Both the position numbers and the translations under genes were made by a program. From Lachnospiraceae bacterium (GTDB lineage: Bacteria > Bacillota > Clostridia > Lachnospirales > Lachnospiraceae), in NCBI GenBank assembly GCA_017431345.1, contig JAFRLH010000042.1, positions 1 to 64,000 of the forward strand: a stretch of DNA of 64,000 bases, written 5' to 3'. Below are positions 7,139 through 16,761 of this stretch, in pieces (the stretch's first letter is position 1; the number at the start of each line of letters is the position of its first letter). Under the pieces are notes generated by a model. It was not told where the DNA came from. It saw only the letters and a program-made list of their open reading frames with translations, and did no database searches.

Positions 7139-8530
7139 TCATACGTGTCTTACCACTTCGAACCGCTGCAGTTTTACACTCTCCCACTTACCGATCCCGG
7201 CTTTCTGCTTTGCGATCGAGATCTGCTGTTCCACTGTATCCACGCCGTCCAGATCCGGGAGGAGCAGGCCGCGTCTGACGCCGTTCGTCACGATCACGCC
7301 GTACCGTTTTACATCCAGTTCCTCTTCGGAAGAGATATCCTCCGGCTCTCCCAGCACATCCACATTGATCTCCAGCCACTGCAGTTCATCCGGGGTGATC
7401 GGATCGAACCGGGGATCCCGCACTGCGGCGCTGACCGCATTCTCTATGATTTCTTCTGCAAGGTTTGTCTGCACAGGCGCAATCGTTCCGATGCATCCGC
7501 GCAGTTTTCCGTGTTTATGGATCGAGACAAAAGCGCCGGCTCTTTTTGTCAGCATTTCCTCCGCGCCGGGAATACTGACAGGCACGCTGATCATCCTGCG
7601 TTCTCTCACATAATGCTCCAGCGATCTTCTGGCAAGCTTTACATATTCATCCGATCTGTCCCTTGCTTCCGCAAGCTTCTTTTCCGTCTCAACAAGATGC
7701 GCTGCCAGAAAATGTCTGCTCTCATCCGTTCCTTCCGGATAGAATGTCGCGATCCCATACCCGACGCCGGTCACATCCTGATGGGACAGCGTTTTCGCTT
7801 TCACCGCCTGCCCGTCAAAGGCGCCGGCCATGATCACGAAGGAGCGGTGCCCGCACTCAGCAGCTTTGTCGCAGAAGGTCTCGTCAAACTCCAATAATTC
7901 ACCGAACGCCGCTCTTCCCATGACATCCATGATACGGGCATCATACTGCGGCCCTTCTTCGGCAAAACCGTACGGACCGTAGGACTGCAGCTTATGCGAC
8001 AGATCCCCGCTGGCAATGATCACGGCACGCCTGCCGGTTTTTTCAACCGATGCGCGGATCAATTCTCCCAGCCTGTAGTGATCGGTAAGCGGCAGGCCGG
8101 AGAGGCCGATCCGGACGATCTTTCCGCCTTTATAATGCTTTCTGATAAAATACAGCGGCACCATCGTTCCGTGATCCAGCCTGCTGTCACGTTCTCCAAG
8201 GGTGCCGGCAGGAAATCCTTCCATTGCTGCCGCCGCGCTGATCTCATCTGCCAGTTCCTCGTCATATTCTTCGTGAAACTTCACCTGCGGCGCCCTGAAA
8301 TCCGAGAAGGAACCTTTTGCCCGTCTTCCCGGCGAGATATGAAAATAATCCGCATACATGACCGTATGCGGACTGGTAATGATGATCGTATCAGGGCATA
8401 ATGCTGCCGTCTCAGCAGCGATTTTCTCATACGCTGCCGTTGTTTCACGGATCTGTTCTTCGCTTCCTCTCCCTACCTCCGGCACGATCATCGGGGGATG
8501 CGGGACCATAAATGCTGCAAGGACCGCCAT
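7139..8530 (-). CDS. amrAB: Fused Memo (LigB-type) and AMMECR1 protein
   Basis: Residues 1-270 are a Memo/class III extradiol dioxygenase-like domain (His11 in VPHPP, His55 in SPHTVM, SGDLSH later). Residues from about 295 to 463 are an AMMECR1 domain with the hallmark LRGCIGT. The two are normally separate proteins (systems B and A); here they are one 463-residue chain, followed by the radical SAM partner. GGGAGGAAA precedes the ATG. The fusion supports direct physical cooperation of the three. Human MEMO1 binds metal, but the bacterial substrate is unknown. Confidence 0.9.
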   Translation of the reverse strand: MAVLAAFMVPHPPMIVPEVGRGSEEQIRETTAAYEKIAAETAALCPDTIIITSPHTVMYADYFHISPGRRAKGSFSDFRAPQVKFHEEYDEELADEISAAAAMEGFPAGTLGERDSRLDHGTMVPLYFIRKHYKGGKIVRIGLSGLPLTDHYRLGELIRASVEKTGRRAVIIASGDLSHKLQSYGPYGFAEEGPQYDARIMDVMGRAAFGELLEFDETFCDKAAECGHRSFVIMAGAFDGQAVKAKTLSHQDVTGVGYGIATFYPEGTDESRHFLAAHLVETEKKLAEARDRSDEYVKLARRSLEHYVRERRMISVPVSIPGAEEMLTKRAGAFVSIHKHGKLRGCIGTIAPVQTNLAEEIIENAVSAAVRDPRFDPITPDELQWLEINVDVLGEPEDISSEEELDVKRYGVIVTNGVRRGLLLPDLDGVDTVEQQISIAKQKAGIGKWESVKLQRFEVVRHV

Positions 8531-8550
8531 GAACCTTTCCTCCCGTTCTC

Positions 8551-9048
8551 TTACCAGGTCAGCCTGTGCAGGCTTCCCCTGGTGTTCAGCCCGGCGAATC
8601 CCTGGTGCCGCAGCGCCTCATAGACCATGACTGCGACCGAATTCGCCAGATTCAGAGATCTGTTGTCATCAAGCATCGGAATGCGCACGCAGTTCTCTTT
8701 GTTCTGTACAAGGATCTCTTCCGGAATGCCTGCGCTTTCCTTTCCGAACATGATATAACAGCCGTCCGGATAGTCCGGCTCTGTATAGAGCTGTTCGGAT
8801 TTTGTAGTAGCCATATAGATTTCCGGCTTCCCGTTCTTTGTAAGGAAGTCCGAAAGATCGTCATATATTGTGACATCCAGCCTGGGCCAGTAATCCAGCC
8901 CCGCCCTTTTGATCATTTTGTCGTTGATCTGGAAGCCGAGCGGACGGATCAGGTGAAGCCTTGATCCGGTAGCCACGCAGGTCCTGCCGATATTTCCGGT
9001 ATTTGCGGGAAGCTCCGGTTCCAGAAGTACTACATTCACCAAGATCAC
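8551..9048 (-). CDS. trmL: tRNA (cytidine(34)-2'-O)-methyltransferase
   Basis: A SPOUT-class methyltransferase that modifies the wobble 2'-O of tRNA-Leu. It has the family motifs EPELPANTGNIGRTC, a central MFGKESAGIP and the knot sequence IPMLDDNRSLNLANSVAVMVYEALRH. The 165-residue length is normal. The first start is GTG overlapping the upstream stop as GTGA, which suggests coupling; a second GTG three codons later would give the more usual family N-terminus NVVLLEPE. Either is possible. Confidence 0.9.
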   Translation of the reverse strand: MILVNVVLLEPELPANTGNIGRTCVATGSRLHLIRPLGFQINDKMIKRAGLDYWPRLDVTIYDDLSDFLTKNGKPEIYMATTKSEQLYTEPDYPDGCYIMFGKESAGIPEEILVQNKENCVRIPMLDDNRSLNLANSVAVMVYEALRHQGFAGLNTRGSLHRLTW

Positions 9049-9164
9049 ATACCGCCGTATCCGGTGATGCCGGCCATCAGTCCCACTGCCATTGCCACGC
9101 AGATAATGACCACGATCACGATCGCAACGATACGGCCGCTCTTTTTGTCTCTGAAGTTCATCAT
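9045..9164 (-). CDS. Small single-span membrane protein
   Basis: A 39-residue reading frame with a GGAGG ribosome site nine bases before its ATG. It has a short basic N-terminus (NFRDKKSGR) and one hydrophobic helix (about 12-31). Its stop overlaps the trmL start as GTGA, so it is translated in the same operon. Small proteins with this NFRDKK-like start are found in many Firmicutes without known function. Confidence 0.6.
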   Translation of the reverse strand: MMNFRDKKSGRIVAIVIVVIICVAMAVGLMAGITGYGGM

Positions 9165-9217
9165 ATTATTTTTCCTCCGGTTTCCTGTATTCTTTACGCT
9201 AATAATTACGTATGAAA

Positions 9218-9847
9218 TCACTTTGCAGACGGGCAGTATTCCGCCAGGAAACATCTTCCGCAATCAGGCTTTCTTGCCGTGCAGATGGTCCGTCCGAGCG
9301 TGATTATCTGCATATTATACCTTATCCAGTGGTCTTTAGGCAACACCTTCATCAGATCGTATTCCACCTTTTCCGGTTCCGTTTCTTTTGTCAGGCCGAG
9401 TTTGCCGGAGATTCTTTTGACATGGGTATCGACAACGATGCTCGGATCGTGGAAAATGTTTCCCCTGATCACATTCGCGGTCTTTCTTCCGACACCGGCC
9501 AGGCTGGTGAGATCTTCGATTGAAGAAGGCACTTCCCCGCTGAACCGTGTCACCAGGTCATGGCAGCACTGGATAATATTCCTGGCTTTCATGTGATAGA
9601 ACCCGATCGACCGGATATCCTGTTCCAGTTCTTCCTGGTCCGCACCGGCAAACGCTTCCACGGTCGGATATTTCTTAAACAGATCTTCCGTGACCATGTT
9701 CACACGGGCGTCCGTGCACTGCGCGCTTAAGATGGTCGCGATCAGCAGCTGCCAGGGCGTTTCGTGAATGAGATAGCACCGGTCATCCCGGCCGTATTCA
9801 TTGTCGAGCGCGTCGAGAATCGCCGCGATCCGTTCTTTTTTCTTCAT
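9218..9847 (-). CDS. nth: Endonuclease III
   Basis: A bifunctional DNA glycosylase and AP lyase for oxidised pyrimidines. It has the helix-hairpin-helix LTSLAGVGRKTANVI with catalytic Lys122, Asp140 in VVDTHVKR, and the C-terminal 4Fe-4S pattern C-x6-C-x2-C-x5-C. The 209-residue length is standard. The ATG has AAAGGG upstream. It follows sbcC in a run of DNA repair genes on the same strand. Confidence 0.95.
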   Translation of the reverse strand: MKKKERIAAILDALDNEYGRDDRCYLIHETPWQLLIATILSAQCTDARVNMVTEDLFKKYPTVEAFAGADQEELEQDIRSIGFYHMKARNIIQCCHDLVTRFSGEVPSSIEDLTSLAGVGRKTANVIRGNIFHDPSIVVDTHVKRISGKLGLTKETEPEKVEYDLMKVLPKDHWIRYNMQIITLGRTICTARKPDCGRCFLAEYCPSAK

Positions 9848-9931
9848 GTTCTTTTACCCTTTCAACAAGAATGATTTCTGCACCATTATTTGAACTGTCA
9901 TCCTTCGGCAGGCTTAGTTTGACAGTAAATA

Positions 9932-12670
9932 TCACATCCTCACCAGTTTCGTATGACTTCCGTTCCTGTCCTTCGTTACGGACAGCTGCACCGGCATCGA
10001 ATCCTTCAGTTCCTCCACATGCGAGATCACGCCGACCAGCCGGTCCGATCCCGCCAGTTCCGAAAGGATCTCGACAGCTTTCTCCCGTACGCCGGCACTG
10101 AGGCTTCCAAATCCTTCATCCACGAACATGGCATCTGTCCGCACGGATCCCGCGCTTTCAGATATCACGTCCGCCATGCCCAGTGCCATGGAAAGAGAAG
10201 CCATGAAAGATTCACCCCCCGACAAGGTATTCACGTCTCTCGCCTGTGAATTGATGATGCTCCAGACATCGAGATCCAGCCCCACCTGTCCCTGTGCGCC
10301 CAGATCGGCAATATCCCTGCATGTCAGTTTAAAGGTCCCGCCATTCATTTCCACAAGCCTGCGGTTCGCTTTCTCGATGATCTTCCGGAAGAACTGCCGC
10401 TGCATGTATGTTTCCAGCCTGATATGGCGGCGCTCGATCTTTCCTCCGGCAGTAAAGTAAAGCCGACGGATCATCAGGAAACGCTCCCGGAGACCAGTCC
10501 GCTCTCTGATGTACGATCCGGCTTCGGCGCCTGCCCTCCTTCGGTTCTCCATGAGGGAATAGATCTTCATCCTCCTGTCCGAAAGCAGCTTCTTCTTTTC
10601 TGCCAGTGAATTCGCCTTCTCATATAATCCTGCTGTATCCGCCGCCGGCTTCCCCTCTGTTTCGGATAAAAGCGTTTTCTTCTCTGCTTTCAGCAGTTCA
10701 AGGCGCTGCTTCTGATCCTGGACTTCTTTTCTGAGTTTGGAAAGCGCTGCCGGGGAAAGCACCTTCCCAAGGAACTCCCCGCTTCCGGAGAATCCGTTTT
10801 CTCTGCCGGCTGCTACTAGCGCTGTTTCCGCTTCCTTTTTCTGCGCTGCAAGCGCAGTCAGATTTTTTTCCTCCTGCAGCTTTCCTGCGCGGAGGGAAGT
10901 CAGGCGCTCTGTAAAGGCTTTATGGTCTGCCTCTTTCTTTTTCAGTTCCGTTCCGAGCGCTGCAAGCGCTGCTTTTGCTTTCGCAAGACAGCCGGCGGTC
11001 TCCGCTTTCGTTTTATAGGGAATCTTTTCCAGGATCGACCGCTGTTCCGCAATATTCTTTATGATTTCTCCGGAGATCTGATGCAGCTTTTCGGTCAGGG
11101 AATCTTTCCTGGCACGCATCTTTTTCTGTACCGCAGCCGCTTCATTTCTGGCCTTAATGAGCGCGGCGGCATCCACAGGTTCTTCTTCCGTCTGCAGTTC
11201 TCCGGCAGCCGGATGATGGATGCTTCCGCACACCGGGCACGGTTCACCGTCTCTTAAACCGCTGCGCAGCAATGCCGCCTGCGCATTGACAAACCGTTCA
11301 TGCAGCCTGTTCATGCGGACTTCCGCAGCCGCTTCCTCCTTCTCGATGTCAGACTCCAGTTTAAGCAGTTCTGCAGAAATGGTCTCCTTCCGGACCGCAG
11401 CCTCCTGCTCTTCCCTTTTCAGCGCAGTCAGCTTATCATAAAGCGGCAGGCTGTCCGTAAGATCTTTGATCCGGATCTTCAGTTCCGAAGTCTTCTGATC
11501 AGCATCTTCCGAGAACAAACGGTATGTTTCGTTTTCAGAGACTTCCGCGGATGCTTTTTCCGCAAGTTCTTTTCCGATCCTGTCCATACGGCCCCGGCAC
11601 TGCTTCTCCTGTTCAGAGACAGTCCGCCATTCCGTGTAATAAGGAATGACAGCATTGGCGCGGATCGCCTCTGCGATCTTACCCTCCTTCTCATTTAAGG
11701 CGGGCAGCTCCTGCATCAGTTTTTCTTCTTCCGCCAGAACGGAGACCAGTCTTTCACGGAGCTTCTTCAGCCTGTTCTCCTCGTTCAGGACAGTCCTTGT
11801 CTGATCCAGTTCTGTCTCTGTTTTCTTCAGTCTTTCGGAAAGCACTGCATATTCACGCTCTGTTTCCGCAAGAATATCCGAAAGGATCCTGATCAGTCCG
11901 TCCGGATCACTGTCTGCCAGTGCAAGGATCCCGGACGGAGTATCCGGAATCTGACGGGCAGCTTGATCCGTTTCCGCAGCCCCCTCTTCTTCCGAAAGAA
12001 CGGTCCTGTCCTGCTGCAGGCCGGACATCGCACGAAGTATTCCTTCTCCATTGTCCGACAGCATCTCAGCCGCGGTACGGAATCGTTCTCCCAGCGCATC
12101 CTCCATATATCGGTAGATCCCTGTATCATACAGTTTGGCAAAGATTGCCTGCCGATCGGCAGAGGACGCCTTCAGAAGCTTCATGAAATCGCCCTGCGCC
12201 AGCATGGCCACCTGCGTGAACTGGGCGTGGGTAAGTCCGGTCAGTTCTTCGATCTTCAGATTGATCTCTCGCAGCTTCCCGGGAAATTCCGTATTATCCG
12301 GCATGATCAGCTGCGCTTTCGGCTGCAGATCGGTCTTCAGCCGCTCATAGAGGCCGGTCTTTTTATCCTTCTTCCAGTTCGGCTGCAGCGGACGCCTGTT
12401 TATCGTATATTTTTCTCCTCTGATCTCGAACGTCAGACTTACTTCGGTAAGCAGTCCGTCCGGCGCATAATGGCTCCGCATCATACTGCCGCTCTTCATT
12501 CCGCCGCTTGCCTCTCCGTACAGGGCAAAGCTGAGGGCATCAAAGATCGTCGTCTTTCCGGCGCCTGTATCGCCGGTGATCAGGAACAGCCCGCTGCCGA
12601 TGCTTTCAAAATCGATCTCTTCTTTTATATATGACCCGAAGGCCTGCATGGTAAGCAGTAACGGTCTCAC
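9932..12670 (-). CDS. sbcC: Exonuclease subunit SbcC
   Basis: The SMC/Rad50-like ATPase of the SbcCD nuclease, which opens hairpins and trims double-strand ends. The 912 residues show Walker A GDTGAGKTT (33-41), two long coiled coils, a central zinc-hook CPVCG, and the C-terminal signature LSGGESF followed by Walker B MFVDEGFGSL. The start is GTG, overlapping the sbcD stop as GTGA, so the subunits are coupled. Length is in the usual Firmicute range. Confidence 0.95.
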   Translation of the reverse strand: MRPLLLTMQAFGSYIKEEIDFESIGSGLFLITGDTGAGKTTIFDALSFALYGEASGGMKSGSMMRSHYAPDGLLTEVSLTFEIRGEKYTINRRPLQPNWKKDKKTGLYERLKTDLQPKAQLIMPDNTEFPGKLREINLKIEELTGLTHAQFTQVAMLAQGDFMKLLKASSADRQAIFAKLYDTGIYRYMEDALGERFRTAAEMLSDNGEGILRAMSGLQQDRTVLSEEEGAAETDQAARQIPDTPSGILALADSDPDGLIRILSDILAETEREYAVLSERLKKTETELDQTRTVLNEENRLKKLRERLVSVLAEEEKLMQELPALNEKEGKIAEAIRANAVIPYYTEWRTVSEQEKQCRGRMDRIGKELAEKASAEVSENETYRLFSEDADQKTSELKIRIKDLTDSLPLYDKLTALKREEQEAAVRKETISAELLKLESDIEKEEAAAEVRMNRLHERFVNAQAALLRSGLRDGEPCPVCGSIHHPAAGELQTEEEPVDAAALIKARNEAAAVQKKMRARKDSLTEKLHQISGEIIKNIAEQRSILEKIPYKTKAETAGCLAKAKAALAALGTELKKKEADHKAFTERLTSLRAGKLQEEKNLTALAAQKKEAETALVAAGRENGFSGSGEFLGKVLSPAALSKLRKEVQDQKQRLELLKAEKKTLLSETEGKPAADTAGLYEKANSLAEKKKLLSDRRMKIYSLMENRRRAGAEAGSYIRERTGLRERFLMIRRLYFTAGGKIERRHIRLETYMQRQFFRKIIEKANRRLVEMNGGTFKLTCRDIADLGAQGQVGLDLDVWSIINSQARDVNTLSGGESFMASLSMALGMADVISESAGSVRTDAMFVDEGFGSLSAGVREKAVEILSELAGSDRLVGVISHVEELKDSMPVQLSVTKDRNGSHTKLVRM

Positions 12671-13821
12671 AGATCCCCAGCCTCCCGTATGATTTCTTCG
12701 ATGATCTTCCGCTCTTCGTCCGTCATCGGCACAGCGTTCATCTCTGCATAGAACTTTGCAAATGCTTCCGCCGGATCTTCCTCCGATCCGATCTTTTCGT
12801 CTTTCGGGATCTGCCCGCGGCTCATTGTATTGTCCACTCTGATCTCCAGGACATGGGCGTAGCGTCCTGCCAGCACATCCGCCGGGCGGACCAGATCGTC
12901 ATCCGTCAGGGTGATCCCGACGTAGTCCTCACAGATCTCATCTCCTGCCGCTTCCATCACTTCCGCAAGCGTCCCCCGGATGCTCCTCACTTTTCTTTTC
13001 GGCGTCAGCTTCAGCAGGCTGATTTCCGGCTCGCTTCCTTTTTCTTTCAAATCGATCTGTACGATCCCTTTCGTATGATGTTCCTCACTGAGCGAATAAG
13101 GATATGGCGATCCGGAATAACGGACGCATTCCCGGCCTGCTTTCTGCGGCCCGTGCAGATGGCCGAGCGCGGCATAATCATAGGCGTCAAGAAGCTCCGC
13201 GCCGATCACATCCAGCCCGCCCACAGACAGCCATCTGGTCTCGGAATCGCTCAGCTCCGGGTCGGTGTTCTCCCCCTTGAAGAACTGGTGTGCAAGGATC
13301 ACATTCCGTCTGGAAAGATCCGGCTTCTGTCTTTCGAGCAAAACCCTGACCGCTTCATGATAATCCTCCGGTTCTCCGTCCGGCAGCCATCGAAGCATAC
13401 CCGGCCGGATGAACGGCAGCATCGTAAAATCGACCGCTCCGTATTCATCGTGCAGCGTAATGACCGTGAGCTTCTCTTCTTCTTTTGCCGGCGCAAGCGC
13501 AGCAATGACAATGTGATGCCTTCTCAGGAAACCCGAAGCATAACTGAGCCGCACGGCACTGTCATGATTCCCGGCAATGACAAGGATCTCCGGCTGCGGT
13601 CTTAAATCCGACAGGTCCGTCAGGAATGCATCGAACAGTTCCTGCGCTTCCGCGGAAGGCATGGATCTGTCGTAGACATCCCCGGCGATCAGGACGGCAT
13701 CCGGCTGCATTTCCCCGGCATACCGGACGATCTGCCGCAGCATATCCTGCTGTTCCTCCAGGAGACTGTAATTGTACAGTTTCCTGCCGAGATGAAGGTC
13801 CGAAATGTGAAACAGTCTCAT
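12667..13821 (-). CDS. sbcD: Exonuclease subunit SbcD
   Basis: The Mre11-type metallophosphoesterase of SbcCD. Motifs for two metal ions are visible: SDLHLG (Asp8, His10), AGDVYD, AGNHDS and LGHLHGPQ. The 384-residue length fits the family. The ATG is preceded by GGAG ten bases upstream. It is the first gene of the sbcD-sbcC-nth-trmL-amr run. Confidence 0.95.
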   Translation of the reverse strand: MRLFHISDLHLGRKLYNYSLLEEQQDMLRQIVRYAGEMQPDAVLIAGDVYDRSMPSAEAQELFDAFLTDLSDLRPQPEILVIAGNHDSAVRLSYASGFLRRHHIVIAALAPAKEEEKLTVITLHDEYGAVDFTMLPFIRPGMLRWLPDGEPEDYHEAVRVLLERQKPDLSRRNVILAHQFFKGENTDPELSDSETRWLSVGGLDVIGAELLDAYDYAALGHLHGPQKAGRECVRYSGSPYPYSLSEEHHTKGIVQIDLKEKGSEPEISLLKLTPKRKVRSIRGTLAEVMEAAGDEICEDYVGITLTDDDLVRPADVLAGRYAHVLEIRVDNTMSRGQIPKDEKIGSEEDPAEAFAKFYAEMNAVPMTDEERKIIEEIIREAGDL

Positions 13822-13910
13822 TTTTCATTCTCCGATCCTGCAATGATCTTATTTTTACGAAAAGTATATCACCAGTACCAAACAGCGTCAAAATAAGTCA
13901 TAATTTCTTA

Positions 13911-13939
13911 TTCACAAATCCTTCTTTTTCCATTATACT
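13911..13939 (+). promoter_or_regulatory. Predicted promoter of the CYTH gene
   Basis: TTCACA, a 17-base spacer and TATACT lie 36 bases upstream of the CYTH start codon. Confidence 0.6.
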
Positions 13940-13975
13940 CTAGGCAGAATACAAATCCCTTCGGAGGAGCCTTTT

Positions 13976-14479
13976 ATGGAGATCGAAAGAAAGTTTGTCA
14001 TAGAGAAACTTCCTGCTGATATCAACGAATATCCCTCTAAGATCATTGAACAGGCCTATATCTTAAGAGATCCCGTGATCCGCATCAGAAGAGCCGATGA
14101 CCATTACCTGCTTACTGTCAAAGGAAACGGGAAAATGGCGCGTGAGGAGCACGAAATGCCCCTTACCGAAGATAGCTATAATGATCTGATGGCGAAGACG
14201 GAGGGCAATATCATCCGCAAGAAGAGATACTTCATCCCTTATCCGCCGTTTACCATCGAGCTGGATATTTTTGAAGAGCCTTTTGACGACATGATGATGG
14301 CAGAGGTCGAATTCCTGTCCGTCCGGGAAGCGGAGGATTTTGTCCCGCCGGAATGGTTCGGGGAAGATGTGACGCAGGACAGCCGCTATCACAATTCCAC
14401 CATGAGCAATACCTATTATCCCGGAAATTCTTTCAGACGGGGCAGGCCAAGGGATAACAGTTCCTTTGAAACAGAATAA
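13976..14479 (+). CDS. CYTH domain protein
   Basis: A 167-residue CYTH-fold phosphohydrolase-type protein. The signature EIERKF opens the chain, followed by strand motifs RIRRADDHYLLTVKG and IELDIFEEP with metal- and triphosphate-binding charged residues. Bacterial members are usually inorganic triphosphatases or, less often, class IV adenylate cyclases; the short length without CHAD domain favours triphosphatase. GGAGGAG precedes the ATG. It is a single-gene transcription unit. Confidence 0.85.
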   Translation: MEIERKFVIEKLPADINEYPSKIIEQAYILRDPVIRIRRADDHYLLTVKGNGKMAREEHEMPLTEDSYNDLMAKTEGNIIRKKRYFIPYPPFTIELDIFEEPFDDMMMAEVEFLSVREAEDFVPPEWFGEDVTQDSRYHNSTMSNTYYPGNSFRRGRPRDNSSFETE

Positions 14480-14491
14480 GAACAGCTGACA

Positions 14492-14522
14492 ATACCGGGA
14501 AAGGATCATCCTCTCCCGGTAT
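14492..14522. terminator. Hairpin between convergent genes
   Basis: A nine-base ATACCGGGA/TCCCGGTAT stem sits after the CYTH stop and overlaps the last codons of the helicase gene. The T-tract is poor, so termination is only possible. Confidence 0.4.
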
Positions 14523-16749
14523 CTTCATTCCATCCGAGAATGCGTTCCTTCATTCCCTGCACATCCAGGACGCCCATCGCAAATCCCTTTCGCACAAGTT
14601 CTTCAGGCACATATTCATCATATTTTTCAAACACCGGATTTTCATTCGGATACAGAAGCTCCAGCGGATCGAATTCTTTCTCCGCTTCTTCTTTTACCAC
14701 GCTGAAAAACGCTGCTTCATCCGCTTTCATTGTAAACTGCATATAATACGGCCGGGAGGGGTTCAGACCTCTCAGCCCAAGTCTTTCCCCGCACCGCAGC
14801 TTCAGGAATCGCTCCAGCGCCAGGAATGCATAGGTCCCAAGCCACGGGAACAGTGCCCACATATTTCCTCCCAGGGAGATCAGCGGATGCTCTGCCATCC
14901 CGGAGCGGATAAAGCTGTTCCTGGCTTCCTCCAGCCTGCAGACCGCATGTTTCATCAGATAAGGATACGTCCTCTTTTCCTGGAGGATCCCGTACATTTT
15001 CTCCAGAATATGGGTATGGATATCACCGGGGACATCTCCGAAATACGCCGGAATATTTCCCTTTACGAGCGTGCACAGCACTTCTCTTCTCTTGTGATCC
15101 ACATCATCCACGATCCAGACCCTGCCGGCGATGGCGATCTTGTCGCCGACCGGCGGCGGCTTCACGATCGTTCCCAGTTCTTCCGATCCGGCCCGGACGG
15201 AATACTCCGGATTCTCCTGGAACACTGCCAGGAATTTATAATTGTTCACGATCCGTTCTCCGGTGAGCCCGACGATCAGACCGCCGTTTTCCGTCCTGTT
15301 GATATGATCCGTTTTGATCAGATGCCGCAGAAGGATACGGTAGTCCTCCTGCGTGATCCTGTGAAACGCCGACAGGGTGAGCACTCTTGATGCCAGCTCG
15401 GCGGGCGTCATCTCCCCGCAGGAAGCCAGAGTGCTCATCGTCTGGTGGTAAAGGAGGCTGAACGGCATCCGTTCTGTCCGCGGCGGTTCCACAAAACGCT
15501 CCTCAATATACAGCTGGATGAGTGCGATGCCCTGGATCATATACCAGGGGATCATCTCCGGCAGCATGGCTCTGGGCTCCGGATGGTCTTCCCGCATTAC
15601 GAACCACATTTCTGACGGTTCTCCGCGTCTGCCCGTCCGGCCCATGCGCTGCAGAAATCCCGACACGGTAAACGGAGCGTCTACATGGAACGCCCGTTCC
15701 AGTTTTCCAATATCGATCCCGAGTTCCAGCGTAGCTGTTGCACACACCGAGAGCATGGAATCGTCATCCTTCATCTCTTCTTCGGCGCTCTCGCGGTATG
15801 AAGCAGACAGATTCCCGTGGTGGATCAGAAACCGCTCGGGCTCATGATTTGCCTCACAGTATTGTCTCAGATTCTGGCAGATCGCCTCGCATTCTTCTCT
15901 GGAATTGGAGAAGATGAGGCATTTCTTCCCTCTGGTATGCTCAAAAATATACCCCATGCCGGGATCGGCAGCCAGCGGTGCGGTATCCGTGACCGGTTCC
16001 TCGACAGGCGTCCGGGCTGTTACTGTTTTTCCTTCATCCGCCTGCGGTCCCTGATTGTAGAAATGTTCCATCGAAAGGCGCCATACTTCCCTGCCGCTCT
16101 CGAACTGCGGGATGATCGTGCCGCGGCCGCTTCCTGCCGCCAGATATTTCCCGGCTTCTTCCGGGTTCCCGATCGTTGCCGACAGGCCGATCCTTCTGGG
16201 ATTGCAGCCGGCTGACCTGCAGAGCCGCTCGATCAGGCAGAATGTCTGCCAGCCGCGGTCCGCCCGCATGAGGGAATGGATCTCGTCGATCACGACGAAC
16301 CGCAGATCGCAGAACAGGTTCGGGATTTCCATATGTTTGTTGATCAGCAGGGATTCCAGGGATTCCGGGGTGATCTGCAGGATGCCGGACGGTTTCTTCA
16401 AAAGCTTCCGCTTGCGGGACTGCGAAACGTCTCCGTGCCACTTATACACAGCGATATCCCGTTCTTCACACAGTTCCGTGATCCTGCCGAACTGATCATT
16501 GATCAGGGCTTTGAGCGGTGCGATATAAAGGATCCCGACAGACGCCGGCGGATCTTCGTCGATCAGCGTGAGCATGGGGAAAAACGCTGCCTCTGTCTTC
16601 CCCGATGCAGTGGAAGCAGTCAGCAGCACGTTCTGATCCGTTCCGAAGATCGCTTCCCCGGCAGCATTCTGCACGCCGCGCAGGGTCTCCCACCCGGAAC
16701 GGTAAATATAATCCTGGATAAATGGCGCGTAGCGCTCAAAAACGTTCAT
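14506..16749 (-). CDS. Lhr-like DEAD/DEAH helicase, third gene of a TerB/BrxD-like trio
   Basis: A superfamily 2 helicase of 747 residues. Motifs: Q-like Gln27, Walker A STASGKTEA (about 46-54), DEIH, SATIGN, and the C-terminal QRMGRTGRRG. A winged-helix and Lhr-type extension follow (from about 430). BREX type 2 loci pair a BrxD ATPase with an Lhr-like BrxHI helicase, and this gene follows a BrxD-like gene by 12 bases. No pglX, pglZ or brxC is nearby, so this is not a complete BREX. AGGTGAAGGA precedes the ATG. The likely role is DNA processing, in repair or defence. Confidence 0.8.
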   Translation of the reverse strand: MNVFERYAPFIQDYIYRSGWETLRGVQNAAGEAIFGTDQNVLLTASTASGKTEAAFFPMLTLIDEDPPASVGILYIAPLKALINDQFGRITELCEERDIAVYKWHGDVSQSRKRKLLKKPSGILQITPESLESLLINKHMEIPNLFCDLRFVVIDEIHSLMRADRGWQTFCLIERLCRSAGCNPRRIGLSATIGNPEEAGKYLAAGSGRGTIIPQFESGREVWRLSMEHFYNQGPQADEGKTVTARTPVEEPVTDTAPLAADPGMGYIFEHTRGKKCLIFSNSREECEAICQNLRQYCEANHEPERFLIHHGNLSASYRESAEEEMKDDDSMLSVCATATLELGIDIGKLERAFHVDAPFTVSGFLQRMGRTGRRGEPSEMWFVMREDHPEPRAMLPEMIPWYMIQGIALIQLYIEERFVEPPRTERMPFSLLYHQTMSTLASCGEMTPAELASRVLTLSAFHRITQEDYRILLRHLIKTDHINRTENGGLIVGLTGERIVNNYKFLAVFQENPEYSVRAGSEELGTIVKPPPVGDKIAIAGRVWIVDDVDHKRREVLCTLVKGNIPAYFGDVPGDIHTHILEKMYGILQEKRTYPYLMKHAVCRLEEARNSFIRSGMAEHPLISLGGNMWALFPWLGTYAFLALERFLKLRCGERLGLRGLNPSRPYYMQFTMKADEAAFFSVVKEEAEKEFDPLELLYPNENPVFEKYDEYVPEELVRKGFAMGVLDVQGMKERILGWNEDTGRG

Positions 16750-16761
16750 TCCTTCACCTGC

